This document shows, one piece after another, positions 53,596 to 61,859 of a stretch of DNA of 64,000 bases. A model generated the notes under the pieces. It was not told the DNA's origin. It saw only the letters and a list, made by a program, of their open reading frames with translations, and ran no database searches. Source of the DNA: Pseudoscardovia suis (GTDB lineage: Bacteria > Actinomycetota > Actinomycetes > Actinomycetales > Bifidobacteriaceae); NCBI RefSeq assembly GCF_002797875.1, contig NZ_PGFC01000003.1, positions 62,001-126,000 on the forward strand, written 5' to 3'. Position numbers and translations under genes: made by a program. Within the stretch, counting starts at the first letter, position 1; every line of letters begins with the position of its first letter.

Positions 53596-54903
53596 ATGAC
53601 AGCACCCAATGCCACGCCGGGCATCCCGTCCGGCATCCCCGCGCCAGGAGCGCAACCCGTGGCTTCGCAACCGGCCGCACAGCCGACTGCACAACCGACT
53701 GCGCCGTCCCATCTTTTCGCCACGCAGCCCGGCTCACCCGCAACGCCTTCCGCAACCCCCTCCACTGCCGCGCCCTCCGTGAACGCTGCGCCCTCCATGA
53801 CTGCCGCGCCCTCCATGACCGCCGCGACTTCCGTGCCTCCCACGCCGGCAATGCCCAGTGCATCCCCGCGCAAGCCGATCGTGACGCCCGGCGCATCCGC
53901 ACCCGGCCATGTGCTGGATGCCGACACCATCGCACGCTCCAATGAACTGGTCGGACGCATCCGCACCTGTTTCTCACATGGTCTGGTCGGCCAGCAGCAA
54001 CTGCGCGAAGCCCTCATCGTCACCCTTTTGGCAGGCGGACACATCCTTATCGAATCGGTCCCCGGCCTTGCGAAGACGACAGCGGCGCGACTGCTCGCAT
54101 CATCCGTCTCAGGCACGTTCCACCGCATCCAGTGCACACCGGACCTCATGCCCGCCGACCTCGTGGGCACCCAGGTGTTTGATTTCGCCACGCAGCGCAT
54201 GACGACGCAGATCGGCCCGATTCACGCGAACATCGTGCTGCTCGACGAAATCAACCGCTCCAGCGCCAAGACGCAGTCCGCGATGCTGGAGGCCATGGCG
54301 GAGGGCGCCACGACAATCGGCGGCGAAAGCATCGAGCTGCCCCAGCCGTTCATGGTCATCGCCACCCAGAACCCCATCGATGAGGAAGGCACATACGCGC
54401 TGCCGGAAGCCCAGATGGACCGTTTCATGATGAAATCCGTCATGACCTATCCCACGCCCGACCAGGAATGCCAGATGCTTGACATGCTGGCGCGCCGCCG
54501 CACCGACCAGCCCGATTACCAGCAAGGTCCGGAGACGACGATCAGCCTGCGCGACCTGACGTATCTGCGCGACAACGTGCGCCGCGTGCATGTAGCGCCG
54601 TCCATCATGCAGTACGTCGTGGGCATTGTGTCGACGACCCGCGGAGGCGGTCCGCGTCCGGTGCAGGGATTGCGCAACATCGTGCGATTGGGCGCCAGCC
54701 CCCGCGCCTCCATCGCGCTGATCCGCGTGGCGCAGGCGCAGGCGCTGCTCAACCACCGCGACTACGTGGTTCCCGAGGACGTGAAGAATTTCGCCACAGA
54801 CGTGCTGCGCCACCGCGTGTTGCTCACGTTCGAGGCGCAGGCGGATGACATCACGAGCGACGAGGTCATCGACCGCGTCATCAAGGCGGTCCCCGTTCCG
54901 TGA
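53596..54903 (+). CDS. MoxR-type AAA+ ATPase
   Basis: Residues 1-105 are Ala/Pro/Thr-rich with an 18-bp repeat coding AAPSMT. The AAA+ core then has LVGQQQLREALIVTLLAGGHILIESVPGLAKTTAARLLA (Walker A as GLAKTT), Walker B ILLDEINRSSAKTQSAMLEAM, sensor I FMVIATQNPIDEEGTYALPEAQMDRFMM and the C-terminal lid. MoxR ATPases work as chaperones with VWA proteins encoded nearby. Four or five such genes follow in overlap, so this is the first gene of a Bat-like operon. ACAGGAGAATC precedes the ATG. Confidence 0.95.
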   Translation: MTAPNATPGIPSGIPAPGAQPVASQPAAQPTAQPTAPSHLFATQPGSPATPSATPSTAAPSVNAAPSMTAAPSMTAATSVPPTPAMPSASPRKPIVTPGASAPGHVLDADTIARSNELVGRIRTCFSHGLVGQQQLREALIVTLLAGGHILIESVPGLAKTTAARLLASSVSGTFHRIQCTPDLMPADLVGTQVFDFATQRMTTQIGPIHANIVLLDEINRSSAKTQSAMLEAMAEGATTIGGESIELPQPFMVIATQNPIDEEGTYALPEAQMDRFMMKSVMTYPTPDQECQMLDMLARRRTDQPDYQQGPETTISLRDLTYLRDNVRRVHVAPSIMQYVVGIVSTTRGGGPRPVQGLRNIVRLGASPRASIALIRVAQAQALLNHRDYVVPEDVKNFATDVLRHRVLLTFEAQADDITSDEVIDRVIKAVPVP

Positions 54904-55931
54904 TGTTCTTCAAACGCACGCGCGACGCGCGAAAGCCCAACACGCAGCAGGCGAACGACGCATCGCAGGCCGATGTGACCGGCGCGATTGCGCCTGTTGG
55001 CGTCGAAGCCGCCTTGGGGCTTGACGACGATCCGATCCGGGCGCGCATCAACGCACTGGGATCGCGCCTGTCGCTACCCACGGTGCGGCGTGCGCTCGGA
55101 GTGCTGGAAGGCGAACATCCCTCCGGTCAGCGCGGCAGCGGATATGAGTTCTTGGACGAACGCACCTACATGCCCGGCGACGAAGCACGGTTCATCGATT
55201 GGAAGGCGACCGCACGGCGTGGCCGCCCCATCGTCATCGACAAGGAGCGCACCGTCACGAGCACCGTATGGATGCTGCTTGACGGCGGATCCGAAATGAC
55301 AGGCATCACGGCCGCCGGGGAAAGTGAATGCCGCGTGGCGTTCAACGCGATGCGCATGTTCGCGATGCTCTCCATGCGCCGCGGCGATGATGTGGCGGTC
55401 GCGGCGGTGAATTCGCAAGGCGTGGTCAAGGCTCCCGTGGCGAACCGCCCGGTTGATTTCGACCGTGCTTTGCGGCATGTCTCGCGCAGGATCGGCAAGG
55501 CACCGCGTTCGATGGAGGAACTGCTGCGTTTCGCCAAGCGTATCAAGGACCGCCGTTCACTCATCATCATCGTCTCGGACGAAACGGGCTGGTCGCAGGT
55601 CAACCCCGCTTCCATCAAGACGCTGCGCCGCACGCACCAGATAACAGCGGTATGCATCAAGGCGCTCAACCCCTTCTCCGTGAGCCAAGCGCCCGGCGGG
55701 GTTTTCGACGCCCACACCGACAGGCGCATCCCCGCGTATCTGCGCACCAGTACGAATGAATCAGAGCTCTCCACCCACCGCGCCTACATGGACACGACGC
55801 TGCACGACACCCTAGAACGTGCCGGCGCCACCTATATCAGCGCGGCATCAAGCGAAACGATGTTCAGCGAATTCGTCACCATGCTGTCGGCGGCGATGAA
55901 GAACCGCGACGTCGCCCGCGGCGTGAGATGA
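54903..55931 (+). CDS. DUF58 protein (VWA-like)
   Basis: The DUF58 core is seen at GEHPSGQRGSGYEFLDERTYMPGDEARFIDWKATARRGRPIVIDKERT, followed by VWMLLDGGSEMTG (the degenerate metal site, DxGS), AMLSMRRGDDVAVAAVNSQGVV and IIIVSDETGWSQ. The length of 342 is usual. It overlaps the moxR stop by 1 base (TGATG), the classical MoxR-DUF58 coupling. No membrane helix is seen, so it is probably cytoplasmic. Confidence 0.93.
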   Translation: MFFKRTRDARKPNTQQANDASQADVTGAIAPVGVEAALGLDDDPIRARINALGSRLSLPTVRRALGVLEGEHPSGQRGSGYEFLDERTYMPGDEARFIDWKATARRGRPIVIDKERTVTSTVWMLLDGGSEMTGITAAGESECRVAFNAMRMFAMLSMRRGDDVAVAAVNSQGVVKAPVANRPVDFDRALRHVSRRIGKAPRSMEELLRFAKRIKDRRSLIIIVSDETGWSQVNPASIKTLRRTHQITAVCIKALNPFSVSQAPGGVFDAHTDRRIPAYLRTSTNESELSTHRAYMDTTLHDTLERAGATYISAASSETMFSEFVTMLSAAMKNRDVARGVR

Positions 55932-56542
55932 AAGGCATGACCATGCTCACTTTTCACCAGGACCTTGCACACGCCTTCGCGCAGCAGGGCGCGGTGCACC
56001 TGTCGTATCAGTTTGACGAGACGCCTGTCTCCCAAGTCCCTGCCGCGCCTTTCGCAATCGCGGGATTCCTGCTGCTTGCCATCACGGCACTGGTCATATA
56101 CGTCACGTTCTTCCCCAAGAAGGCCACGGCCATGCCGTCCGCCCCAGCGGATGGCCCCAGGCACAGTGTTGATTCCGACGCCCGGTCGTGGCATGGTCGT
56201 GTCGCGGCGATCGCCAAAGCCCACCGCGACGGCACCATCGATGATGACGAAGCGTATCGCGCGCTCGCCAAGCTGAGCCGTGATTACGCCTCCATGCGCA
56301 TGGTCACCCGCCATGTGTCGACGCCGCAGACCGGAAGCGATCTGTCCAGCAGCACGCTCACGGACCTGCGCAGCGCCGCGTGGCCGACGCAATGCAGGGA
56401 CGGCGCGCAAGCCCTGCGGCAGACGATAGCCGCGCTGTATCCGCCTGAATTCGCCAACCCTGCTTCGGATTCCCATGCCGCTGCGGCAACCGTCGATCAA
56501 GCGTGCGACTGGGTGGATTCGCTGATCGAGAGGTGGCGCTGA
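55928..56542 (+). CDS. DUF4381-like single-pass membrane protein
   Basis: The 204 residues include a short external N-terminus ending QVPAAPFAIAG, one membrane helix (about 36-58) and a cytoplasmic helical domain. Position between DUF58 and two VWA genes and this topology fit the DUF4381 component of Bat-type operons, but sequence similarity is too low for me to be certain. It overlaps DUF58 by 4 bases and the next gene by 1 base. Confidence 0.6.
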   Translation: MKGMTMLTFHQDLAHAFAQQGAVHLSYQFDETPVSQVPAAPFAIAGFLLLAITALVIYVTFFPKKATAMPSAPADGPRHSVDSDARSWHGRVAAIAKAHRDGTIDDDEAYRALAKLSRDYASMRMVTRHVSTPQTGSDLSSSTLTDLRSAAWPTQCRDGAQALRQTIAALYPPEFANPASDSHAAAATVDQACDWVDSLIERWR

Positions 56543-57651
56543 TGCAGTCGCTGCAGATTTCACCGTTCGCCCATTTCACGCTGCGCTGGCCGGTGGCAGG
56601 CGTTGCCGTTCTCATCGTGCTGTTCGTGGCGTGGGCCGTGTGCCGTCGGCATTCCGCCCGCAAGACGCTCCTGCCTGGCGCCGACGTGCCTCCCGCATGG
56701 ACGCTGGATGACGATATGTCCGGCTCTCTGGTCGACAAACGCTACCGTCGCTGGCTTCGTTGGAACAAGGCGGCCGTGGCGCTGCTGGCTGCCGCGGGGA
56801 TTGCCGCAGCGGGATTGTGCGCACGCCCCAGCACCATCGACCGCGACACGACGGATGCCGCGCGACGCGACATCGTGCTGTGCCTGGATGTGTCCGCCTC
56901 GACCCTGCCTTACGACGCGCAGATATTGTCGACATACCAGAGCCTTGTCGATCATTTCAGCGGCGAGCGCATCGGCCTGAGCATCTTCAATTCCACGTCG
57001 CGCACTGTCTTTCCGCTCACCGACGATTATTCACTGGTGAAAGACCAGCTCGAATACGCCAGCGGCCTGCTGCAGCACGTCACGTCCCAGGAAAGCCTCG
57101 ATTCGATGAGCGACACGGATTTCAACAACTTGTTGGCATGGCTCGACGGCACGGAAAACGTGACGGACGCCTCCTCGCTCATCGGCGACGGCCTTGTCAG
57201 CTGTGCCACGATGCTGCCTGAATTCGTGCTCAACGCCGACCGCAAGGCTGCGGATTCAGCGACATCCACGGCGGATCGCACCGGCATGATCCTGCTCGCC
57301 ACCGACAACATGACAGCCGGCACGGAACTCTACACGCTGCAGCAGGGCATGGACCTGGCGCATCAATCGGGCATCGCCGTGGACGGCCTGTATGCGGGCG
57401 ACCCCAGCTTGGTGTATTCCAGCGAAGCGCAGGAGATGCAGAACCTGATCCAGACCAATGGCGGCGTCTATGAAGCGGCCACGTCGGATGACGCGGTCGA
57501 CAACCTGGTGCGTGACATCGACTCCCGCAGCAAAGCGAGCGACGAGACATCCCAGCGTGCGGATCTGCGCGATTCGCCGGCGCTGCTCCTCGCTGCGCTC
57601 GCACTGCTGTGGATGCTGTACCTTGCGATTGAGGGGGCGCTCAAGCGATGA
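56542..57651 (+). CDS. VWA-domain membrane protein (BatA/BatB-like)
   Basis: Two N-terminal helices (about 13-35 and 68-90) precede a von Willebrand A domain with the metal site DVSAST in IVLCLDVSAST, then a Thr in SIFNSTSRTVFPLTDD and a late ATDNMTAG. A C-terminal helix (about 345-365) returns to the membrane. This is the BatA/BatB topology. The start at 56542 overlaps the previous stop by 1 base. The domain is inferred to face the cytoplasm or the wall together with the next VWA protein; partners are the MoxR ATPase and DUF58. Confidence 0.88.
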   Translation: MQSLQISPFAHFTLRWPVAGVAVLIVLFVAWAVCRRHSARKTLLPGADVPPAWTLDDDMSGSLVDKRYRRWLRWNKAAVALLAAAGIAAAGLCARPSTIDRDTTDAARRDIVLCLDVSASTLPYDAQILSTYQSLVDHFSGERIGLSIFNSTSRTVFPLTDDYSLVKDQLEYASGLLQHVTSQESLDSMSDTDFNNLLAWLDGTENVTDASSLIGDGLVSCATMLPEFVLNADRKAADSATSTADRTGMILLATDNMTAGTELYTLQQGMDLAHQSGIAVDGLYAGDPSLVYSSEAQEMQNLIQTNGGVYEAATSDDAVDNLVRDIDSRSKASDETSQRADLRDSPALLLAALALLWMLYLAIEGALKR

Positions 57652-58685
57652 GATTCACATGGGAACCCACACTCGGCTGGCCGGTTGCGATCGTTGCGAG
57701 CGTAGTCGTGGCGGCCGTCACCATCGCGCTCGCGGTGCGCGCACACAAGCAGGCGCCGAACGTCGATTCAACGGCGGTTGACTGGGGCAGGCGTTGCGCC
57801 ATCAGCGCGGTCATCGTCGTGATGCTGCTCGGACCGGCGACGACCGTGCAATCGACCACGCGCGCCGTGTCCGCCACGGATGTGGTGATCGCCGTCGACA
57901 TCACCGGTTCCATGGCGGTGCAGGATGCGAAGTACCCGGATTCCGGCGGTTCCGCAGTCACGCGAATCACCGCCGCGCGCTATGCGGTTGACACAATCGT
58001 GAACCTGTATCCGGATTCGAGCTTCGCAGCGCTGAGCTTCGGTGGCAGCACCACGCTCGGCCTGCCGCTCACGCCTGACACATATGCGGTGGAATCGTGG
58101 GGTGACAACCTGCAGACGGAACCCACCGGCATATCGTCGGGCTCCAACCCCTCGTCCCCGCTCGACGGATTGACGACGGTGCTTTCGGATATGCGCAAGC
58201 AGCATGCCAACGACACAATCGTGTTGTATTACATTTCGGACGGCGAACAGACCAGTGACGAGCAACGCCAATCGTTCTCGTCTCTGCGCGCCTATGTGGA
58301 TGATGCGGTGACAGTCGGCGTAGGGTCGGACGATGGCGGGCAGGTGCCGCAGCTTCGCACGGGGTTGCGCGCTGGGGACGCCTTGCCGAATGGCACGACA
58401 TGGGTCCCCGATCCGGACACCGGCCAGCCTGCCGTTTCGAAACGGGATTCGCAGACGATGTCGCAGATCGCGGATGAACTCTCGGGCACTTATCAGGCCA
58501 TTGACGCCAACACCCCGGTGTCATATCCGCACTCGGGGGCATCGGCAGGCGATTACCGCATGGTGCAGATCGACAAGCCGACCACGACGACGAACGCCAT
58601 CGTCTGGCCTTTTGCCTTCGTTCTTGCCGCACTGCTCATCTGGGAAGCCATCGCCCATGCACGCACATCAAGGAGGCTGCTGTGA
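57648..58685 (+). CDS. Second VWA-domain membrane protein
   Basis: The 345 residues comprise two N-terminal helices (about 10-30, 48-66), a VWA domain with metal motif DITGSM (DxTxS variant of DxSxS), DSSFAALSFGGSTTLGLPLT and VLYYISDGEQTSDE, and a C-terminal helix (about 315-335). It overlaps the preceding VWA gene by 4 bases. Paired VWA proteins of this kind form the core of Bat operons, whose molecular role is not settled. Confidence 0.88.
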   Translation: MRFTWEPTLGWPVAIVASVVVAAVTIALAVRAHKQAPNVDSTAVDWGRRCAISAVIVVMLLGPATTVQSTTRAVSATDVVIAVDITGSMAVQDAKYPDSGGSAVTRITAARYAVDTIVNLYPDSSFAALSFGGSTTLGLPLTPDTYAVESWGDNLQTEPTGISSGSNPSSPLDGLTTVLSDMRKQHANDTIVLYYISDGEQTSDEQRQSFSSLRAYVDDAVTVGVGSDDGGQVPQLRTGLRAGDALPNGTTWVPDPDTGQPAVSKRDSQTMSQIADELSGTYQAIDANTPVSYPHSGASAGDYRMVQIDKPTTTTNAIVWPFAFVLAALLIWEAIAHARTSRRLL

Positions 58686-59404
58686 AGACGAAGATCACTC
58701 GCAGGGTTGTGGGATTGCTGGTCGCCTTGGTGCTGCTCGTGGCGGCGTCATGGTGCTTCCTGCTCATGTATTCGATGAACCTGTATGACAAAGCCACCGT
58801 CCAGCTCGAGCAGGACATCACGACGTTCACCCAGGACGATTCCGCAGACTTGGCATCCCTTCTGGCCCAGCAGCAGGCGGTGGATTCACAGTTCGAATCC
58901 GTGCAGCGCCTGCAGTGGGCGCATGTGCCGTCCTTGCGCACCAAGGTCGATACGAACACCAAGGTCAGCAAGGACCTCACGGAAGCCATCCGTCAACAGC
59001 AGGAAGACAACTCCGCCAATTCGAACGGGTCGAATTCAGGATCGGGCGGTTCCAGCAGCTCGGACAATTCCAGCAGCTCTGGCGACTCCAACAGCTCTAG
59101 TTCATCCGGTTCCAGCTCATCCTCCTCTGGTTCGTCGGATTCATCCAGCTCCAGCGAATCCTCCTCGGGAAGCACCAGCTCCCCGTCGGAATCCTCGTCA
59201 AGCTCATCGTCGGAATCGCCGTCGGAATCATCGTCGGAGTCATCGAGCGAAAGCCCCTCATCCGGCTCCTCGGATTCCTCCAGCGGTAGCGACGGCGATC
59301 AGCAGAAGCTGCAGGAACTGCTCAACCGCAACGGCAGCACATCCTCGTCTTCGGGCACCGCGACCGGCGGGTCCACGGGCTGGGGCGCAAGCCGACCCTG
59401 GTGA
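58682..59404 (+). CDS. Serine-rich membrane-anchored protein
   Basis: The 240-residue protein has one N-terminal helix (about 10-30), a coiled-coil-like segment (about 35-105) and then about 95 residues dominated by Ser with Gly, Asp, Glu and Pro (about 110-205). It ends in KLQELLNRNGS and a Gly/Ser tail. I do not recognise a named domain with certainty. It is the last gene of the MoxR operon, overlapping the VWA gene by 4 bases. It may replace the TPR proteins found in other Bat operons. The Ser tract could be a glycosylated stalk. Confidence 0.75.
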   Translation: MKTKITRRVVGLLVALVLLVAASWCFLLMYSMNLYDKATVQLEQDITTFTQDDSADLASLLAQQQAVDSQFESVQRLQWAHVPSLRTKVDTNTKVSKDLTEAIRQQQEDNSANSNGSNSGSGGSSSSDNSSSSGDSNSSSSSGSSSSSSGSSDSSSSSESSSGSTSSPSESSSSSSSESPSESSSESSSESPSSGSSDSSSGSDGDQQKLQELLNRNGSTSSSSGTATGGSTGWGASRPW

Positions 59405-59588
59405 CACAAGCCCCTGACGCGCCCCATGCCAGGGCGCGGAACGTCACTCCTCAGCGTGGCACTCCGCGTCATGACACATCCTTGTGCGGCGCCCCGCACC
59501 CCTGTGCGACACGCCTGCACGACACGCCCGGCGGCTGACGCCACCGCGTCAAGGGAGATGCGCCCATTGTGCAACTTGTGTCGCGTCC

Positions 59589-59630
59589 AATGCCTCTGAG
59601 CCATGCCATCGCAAGGCTCAGAGGCATTTT
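59589..59630 (+). terminator. Intrinsic terminator of the MoxR operon
   Basis: AATGCCTCTGAGCC (59589-59602) pairs perfectly over 14 bp with GGCTCAGAGGCATT (59615-59628) and runs into TTTT. It is 185 bases past the last gene of the operon. Confidence 0.88.
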
Positions 59631-59635
59631 CACAC

Positions 59636-59644
59636 TTATCCACA
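59636..59644 (+). promoter_or_regulatory. DnaA box
   Basis: TTATCCACA is a perfect match to the consensus DnaA box and lies 80 bases before the WXG-like gene. It is isolated, so it is not an origin; a regulatory or titration site is possible, or chance. Confidence 0.4.
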
Positions 59645-59716
59645 GCCTTCGCCCACACATGTTTTTTGCCTCATGACGGTCCACATTGGTGCGCGACCCG
59701 CGGATGGGCAATGCAC

Positions 59717-60196
59717 ATGACGCAAGATGACGCTATGGAACACCCGTCTTCACTCAAACCACAGCTGACATCGCCGCTGTTTGCCGAGACACCGCCACTC
59801 ACACAGCCTCCCTCGCAGTCGCAGTCATCATCGAGAGACGATGGCGCCCTGCAATTTTGCGATATCCCACCGCTGCCCACCGGTCCCACGCTGCGACCCA
59901 TCGTATCCGGGACCATGGCGCTCGCCCCGGCAGCCGCTTTCTCCGCGGCGCCATGCATATGCCACCGTTTCGTAGAGATGGATGCGGCGCTCATCACCCG
60001 CCATGTGCAAGGAAGCCAAGTGGCGCTGCGCACCATCACGGACGCCATCAACGCCTATACCTTGCTGCAATGGCAAGGTTCCGCGGCACAAACATGCCAG
60101 TCGAAGCTCGAATCGATGCGCCAGCTCATCGCCGGTATCGACGATGAACTGACCGTCACCATGCGCATGACAACGATAAGGGGGCAGCGACGATGA
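59717..60196 (+). CDS. WXG-like small protein paired with hydrolase
   Basis: The 159-residue protein has a Pro/Ser/Gln-rich N-terminal 45 residues. A helical second half follows with VALRTITDAINAYTLLQWQGSAAQTCQSKLESMRQLIAGIDDEL; the WQG turn between two helices recalls WXG100 (ESX) proteins. No signal peptide is visible. The stop overlaps the start of the next gene by 4 bases, so the two products are made together. ATGs at 59711, 59717 and 59735 are all possible starts. The assignment is by motif only; an ESX secretion system is not in the window. Confidence 0.55.
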   Translation: MTQDDAMEHPSSLKPQLTSPLFAETPPLTQPPSQSQSSSRDDGALQFCDIPPLPTGPTLRPIVSGTMALAPAAAFSAAPCICHRFVEMDAALITRHVQGSQVALRTITDAINAYTLLQWQGSAAQTCQSKLESMRQLIAGIDDELTVTMRMTTIRGQRR

Positions 60197-61755
60197 CCCA
60201 ATACGTCGACACGAAGATCAGAGCGAACCTCACCTACCTAGGTGACCTCGAGGCGTTGCGCAACTATGCCGCGCAGCTGGAATCCGCGTCACGTGAAGCC
60301 ACGCAAATCGTGCAGGGATGGCGCACCGCACCGGATACGATGCGATACCACCGCAACAACGGCATGTGCTCGTTTTTGACCGCGGGCGCACCTTCCGTCA
60401 CCCCTGCCGAGCATGCAACACTGCCCTACGATGCGCTCTACGGGCAGTGCCTCACGCATGCCGACCAGTTCACCATGCTCGCCACCACGCTCCATGGCGT
60501 CTCCGACAGCCTGGTGAAAGCCTATTCGCTGTATTCGCAAACCGAGCAGACCGCCAGGCGCGTGGTCAACGAGATACTTGAAGCGGGAATCGCGCTCAGC
60601 CCCACCACCGCGCTCTATGGACTTGCCGCAGTGCCGCTCCTCACACCCATCATCGGCTTGGCGCGGCATGGCGAATTCACACCCGTGTCTTACACGAACG
60701 AAACCGCGTGGATCAGCGATGGCCTTGTCGCCGGCTTCACGTCCGCGCTCACAGGGGCGGCCATCAGCACGTCGCTCGGGAAGCTTTTCACGACGCTGGG
60801 CAAATCCAAGGCGAAGCTTCCCAAAAACATCGACTGGGAGAAATACCTCGATTCCACCAACCTCAAGAAGCTCGACCTGGCGCAAGTGTTCAAGAACCTG
60901 TTCGCCACCGATGAATCGAACGCGACGTTCCATAAAGCCGCCACACTCACCGCTCCCCTGACGAGCATGGTGCACGGGGAGGGACTGGATGTATATGCGA
61001 TAACACCGCATGCCGCGCTGCCCAAGCCCGAATCAATCGCGCAAGCGTATGCGAACGTGGACGCACTCACCGCCGATTCCACCAGCCCGGGCTACGCCAC
61101 GGTCTGCATCCAAAAGCTCGCAGACGCCAATGGCAAGCGTTCATGGATCGTGACCCTGCCTGATTCCGACAACCACCTTGATTCTCCCTGCGCCGCATCG
61201 CAAACGATGCAGTTGATGAGCGACTCGTCGCGCCAGCGGCTTGACTCGACGGCCGTGACCTTCGTGCGCAAGGCGATGCAAGACGCCGGCGTAAAGAACG
61301 GCGATTCCGTGGTGCTCATCGGCGCTTCGCAAGGCGGCTTGGTCGCCGCTTCGCTGGCCAGCGGGCTTAAAGGCACGTATAGCTTCACGCATGTGGTGAC
61401 CGCGAGCGCGCCCATCGCCAACCATGAGATTCCCGGCAACACGTTCGTCACGAGCGTCGAGATGGAAGGAGACCTCATGCCCAATCTGGACGGCGCGCAG
61501 AATCCGGTGCGTGAAAGCTGGCTCACCGTGCAAGGCACCGCCACGAACGAGGCGGGCGCCACGGATACGAGCACACCCGTGGCAGGGACCGGCAGCAAGC
61601 TGGAGCGACCCCACGGCATGAACTACCAGCGCGCCGCATGGGAAAACGCCGTGCAGGCGGGGTCGCCCGCCGTCGAGGAGCATGAAGCGCACTTCAAGCA
61701 GGCGACGAGCGGCAAGCTTGTGAGCACCATGTATTACCAAGGCAGGCTGCAATGA
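60193..61755 (+). CDS. Alpha/beta hydrolase with helical N-terminal domain
   Basis: Residues 1-130 are helical with a W at QGWRTAPD and resemble a second WXG/LXG-like hairpin. A hydrophobic segment lies near 135-155 and another near 175-195. The C-terminal domain (about 260-520) is a lipase/esterase-like fold with the nucleophile in VVLIGASQGGLVAASLA (G-x-S-x-G), and candidate His in RPHGMNYQ. No signal peptide is present. The pairing with the WXG-like gene suggests secretion as a complex, but this is inference. Substrate is unknown. Confidence 0.65.
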   Translation: MTQYVDTKIRANLTYLGDLEALRNYAAQLESASREATQIVQGWRTAPDTMRYHRNNGMCSFLTAGAPSVTPAEHATLPYDALYGQCLTHADQFTMLATTLHGVSDSLVKAYSLYSQTEQTARRVVNEILEAGIALSPTTALYGLAAVPLLTPIIGLARHGEFTPVSYTNETAWISDGLVAGFTSALTGAAISTSLGKLFTTLGKSKAKLPKNIDWEKYLDSTNLKKLDLAQVFKNLFATDESNATFHKAATLTAPLTSMVHGEGLDVYAITPHAALPKPESIAQAYANVDALTADSTSPGYATVCIQKLADANGKRSWIVTLPDSDNHLDSPCAASQTMQLMSDSSRQRLDSTAVTFVRKAMQDAGVKNGDSVVLIGASQGGLVAASLASGLKGTYSFTHVVTASAPIANHEIPGNTFVTSVEMEGDLMPNLDGAQNPVRESWLTVQGTATNEAGATDTSTPVAGTGSKLERPHGMNYQRAAWENAVQAGSPAVEEHEAHFKQATSGKLVSTMYYQGRLQ

Positions 61756-61859
61756 CTCATTCCCCCAACCGTGCGGCGCACGCCTTGGCAGACGCCGGCA
61801 CCGCCAAGCGCCCATCGGCAGACGGGAATGCGGTTTGCCCCCTGCCGTATTGTGGAAGC

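Larger units (their letters stand above)
59405..59716. other. Intergenic region after the MoxR operon
   Basis: About 180 GC-rich bases without a visible gene precede the terminator listed next. After it lies a single perfect DnaA box, then 70 bases leading to the WXG-like gene. No clear promoter pair is seen. Confidence 0.5.

Noticed and set aside
59636-59644. Replication origin
   Set aside because: A single DnaA box without an AT-rich unwinding region and without dnaA/dnaN nearby does not make an origin.
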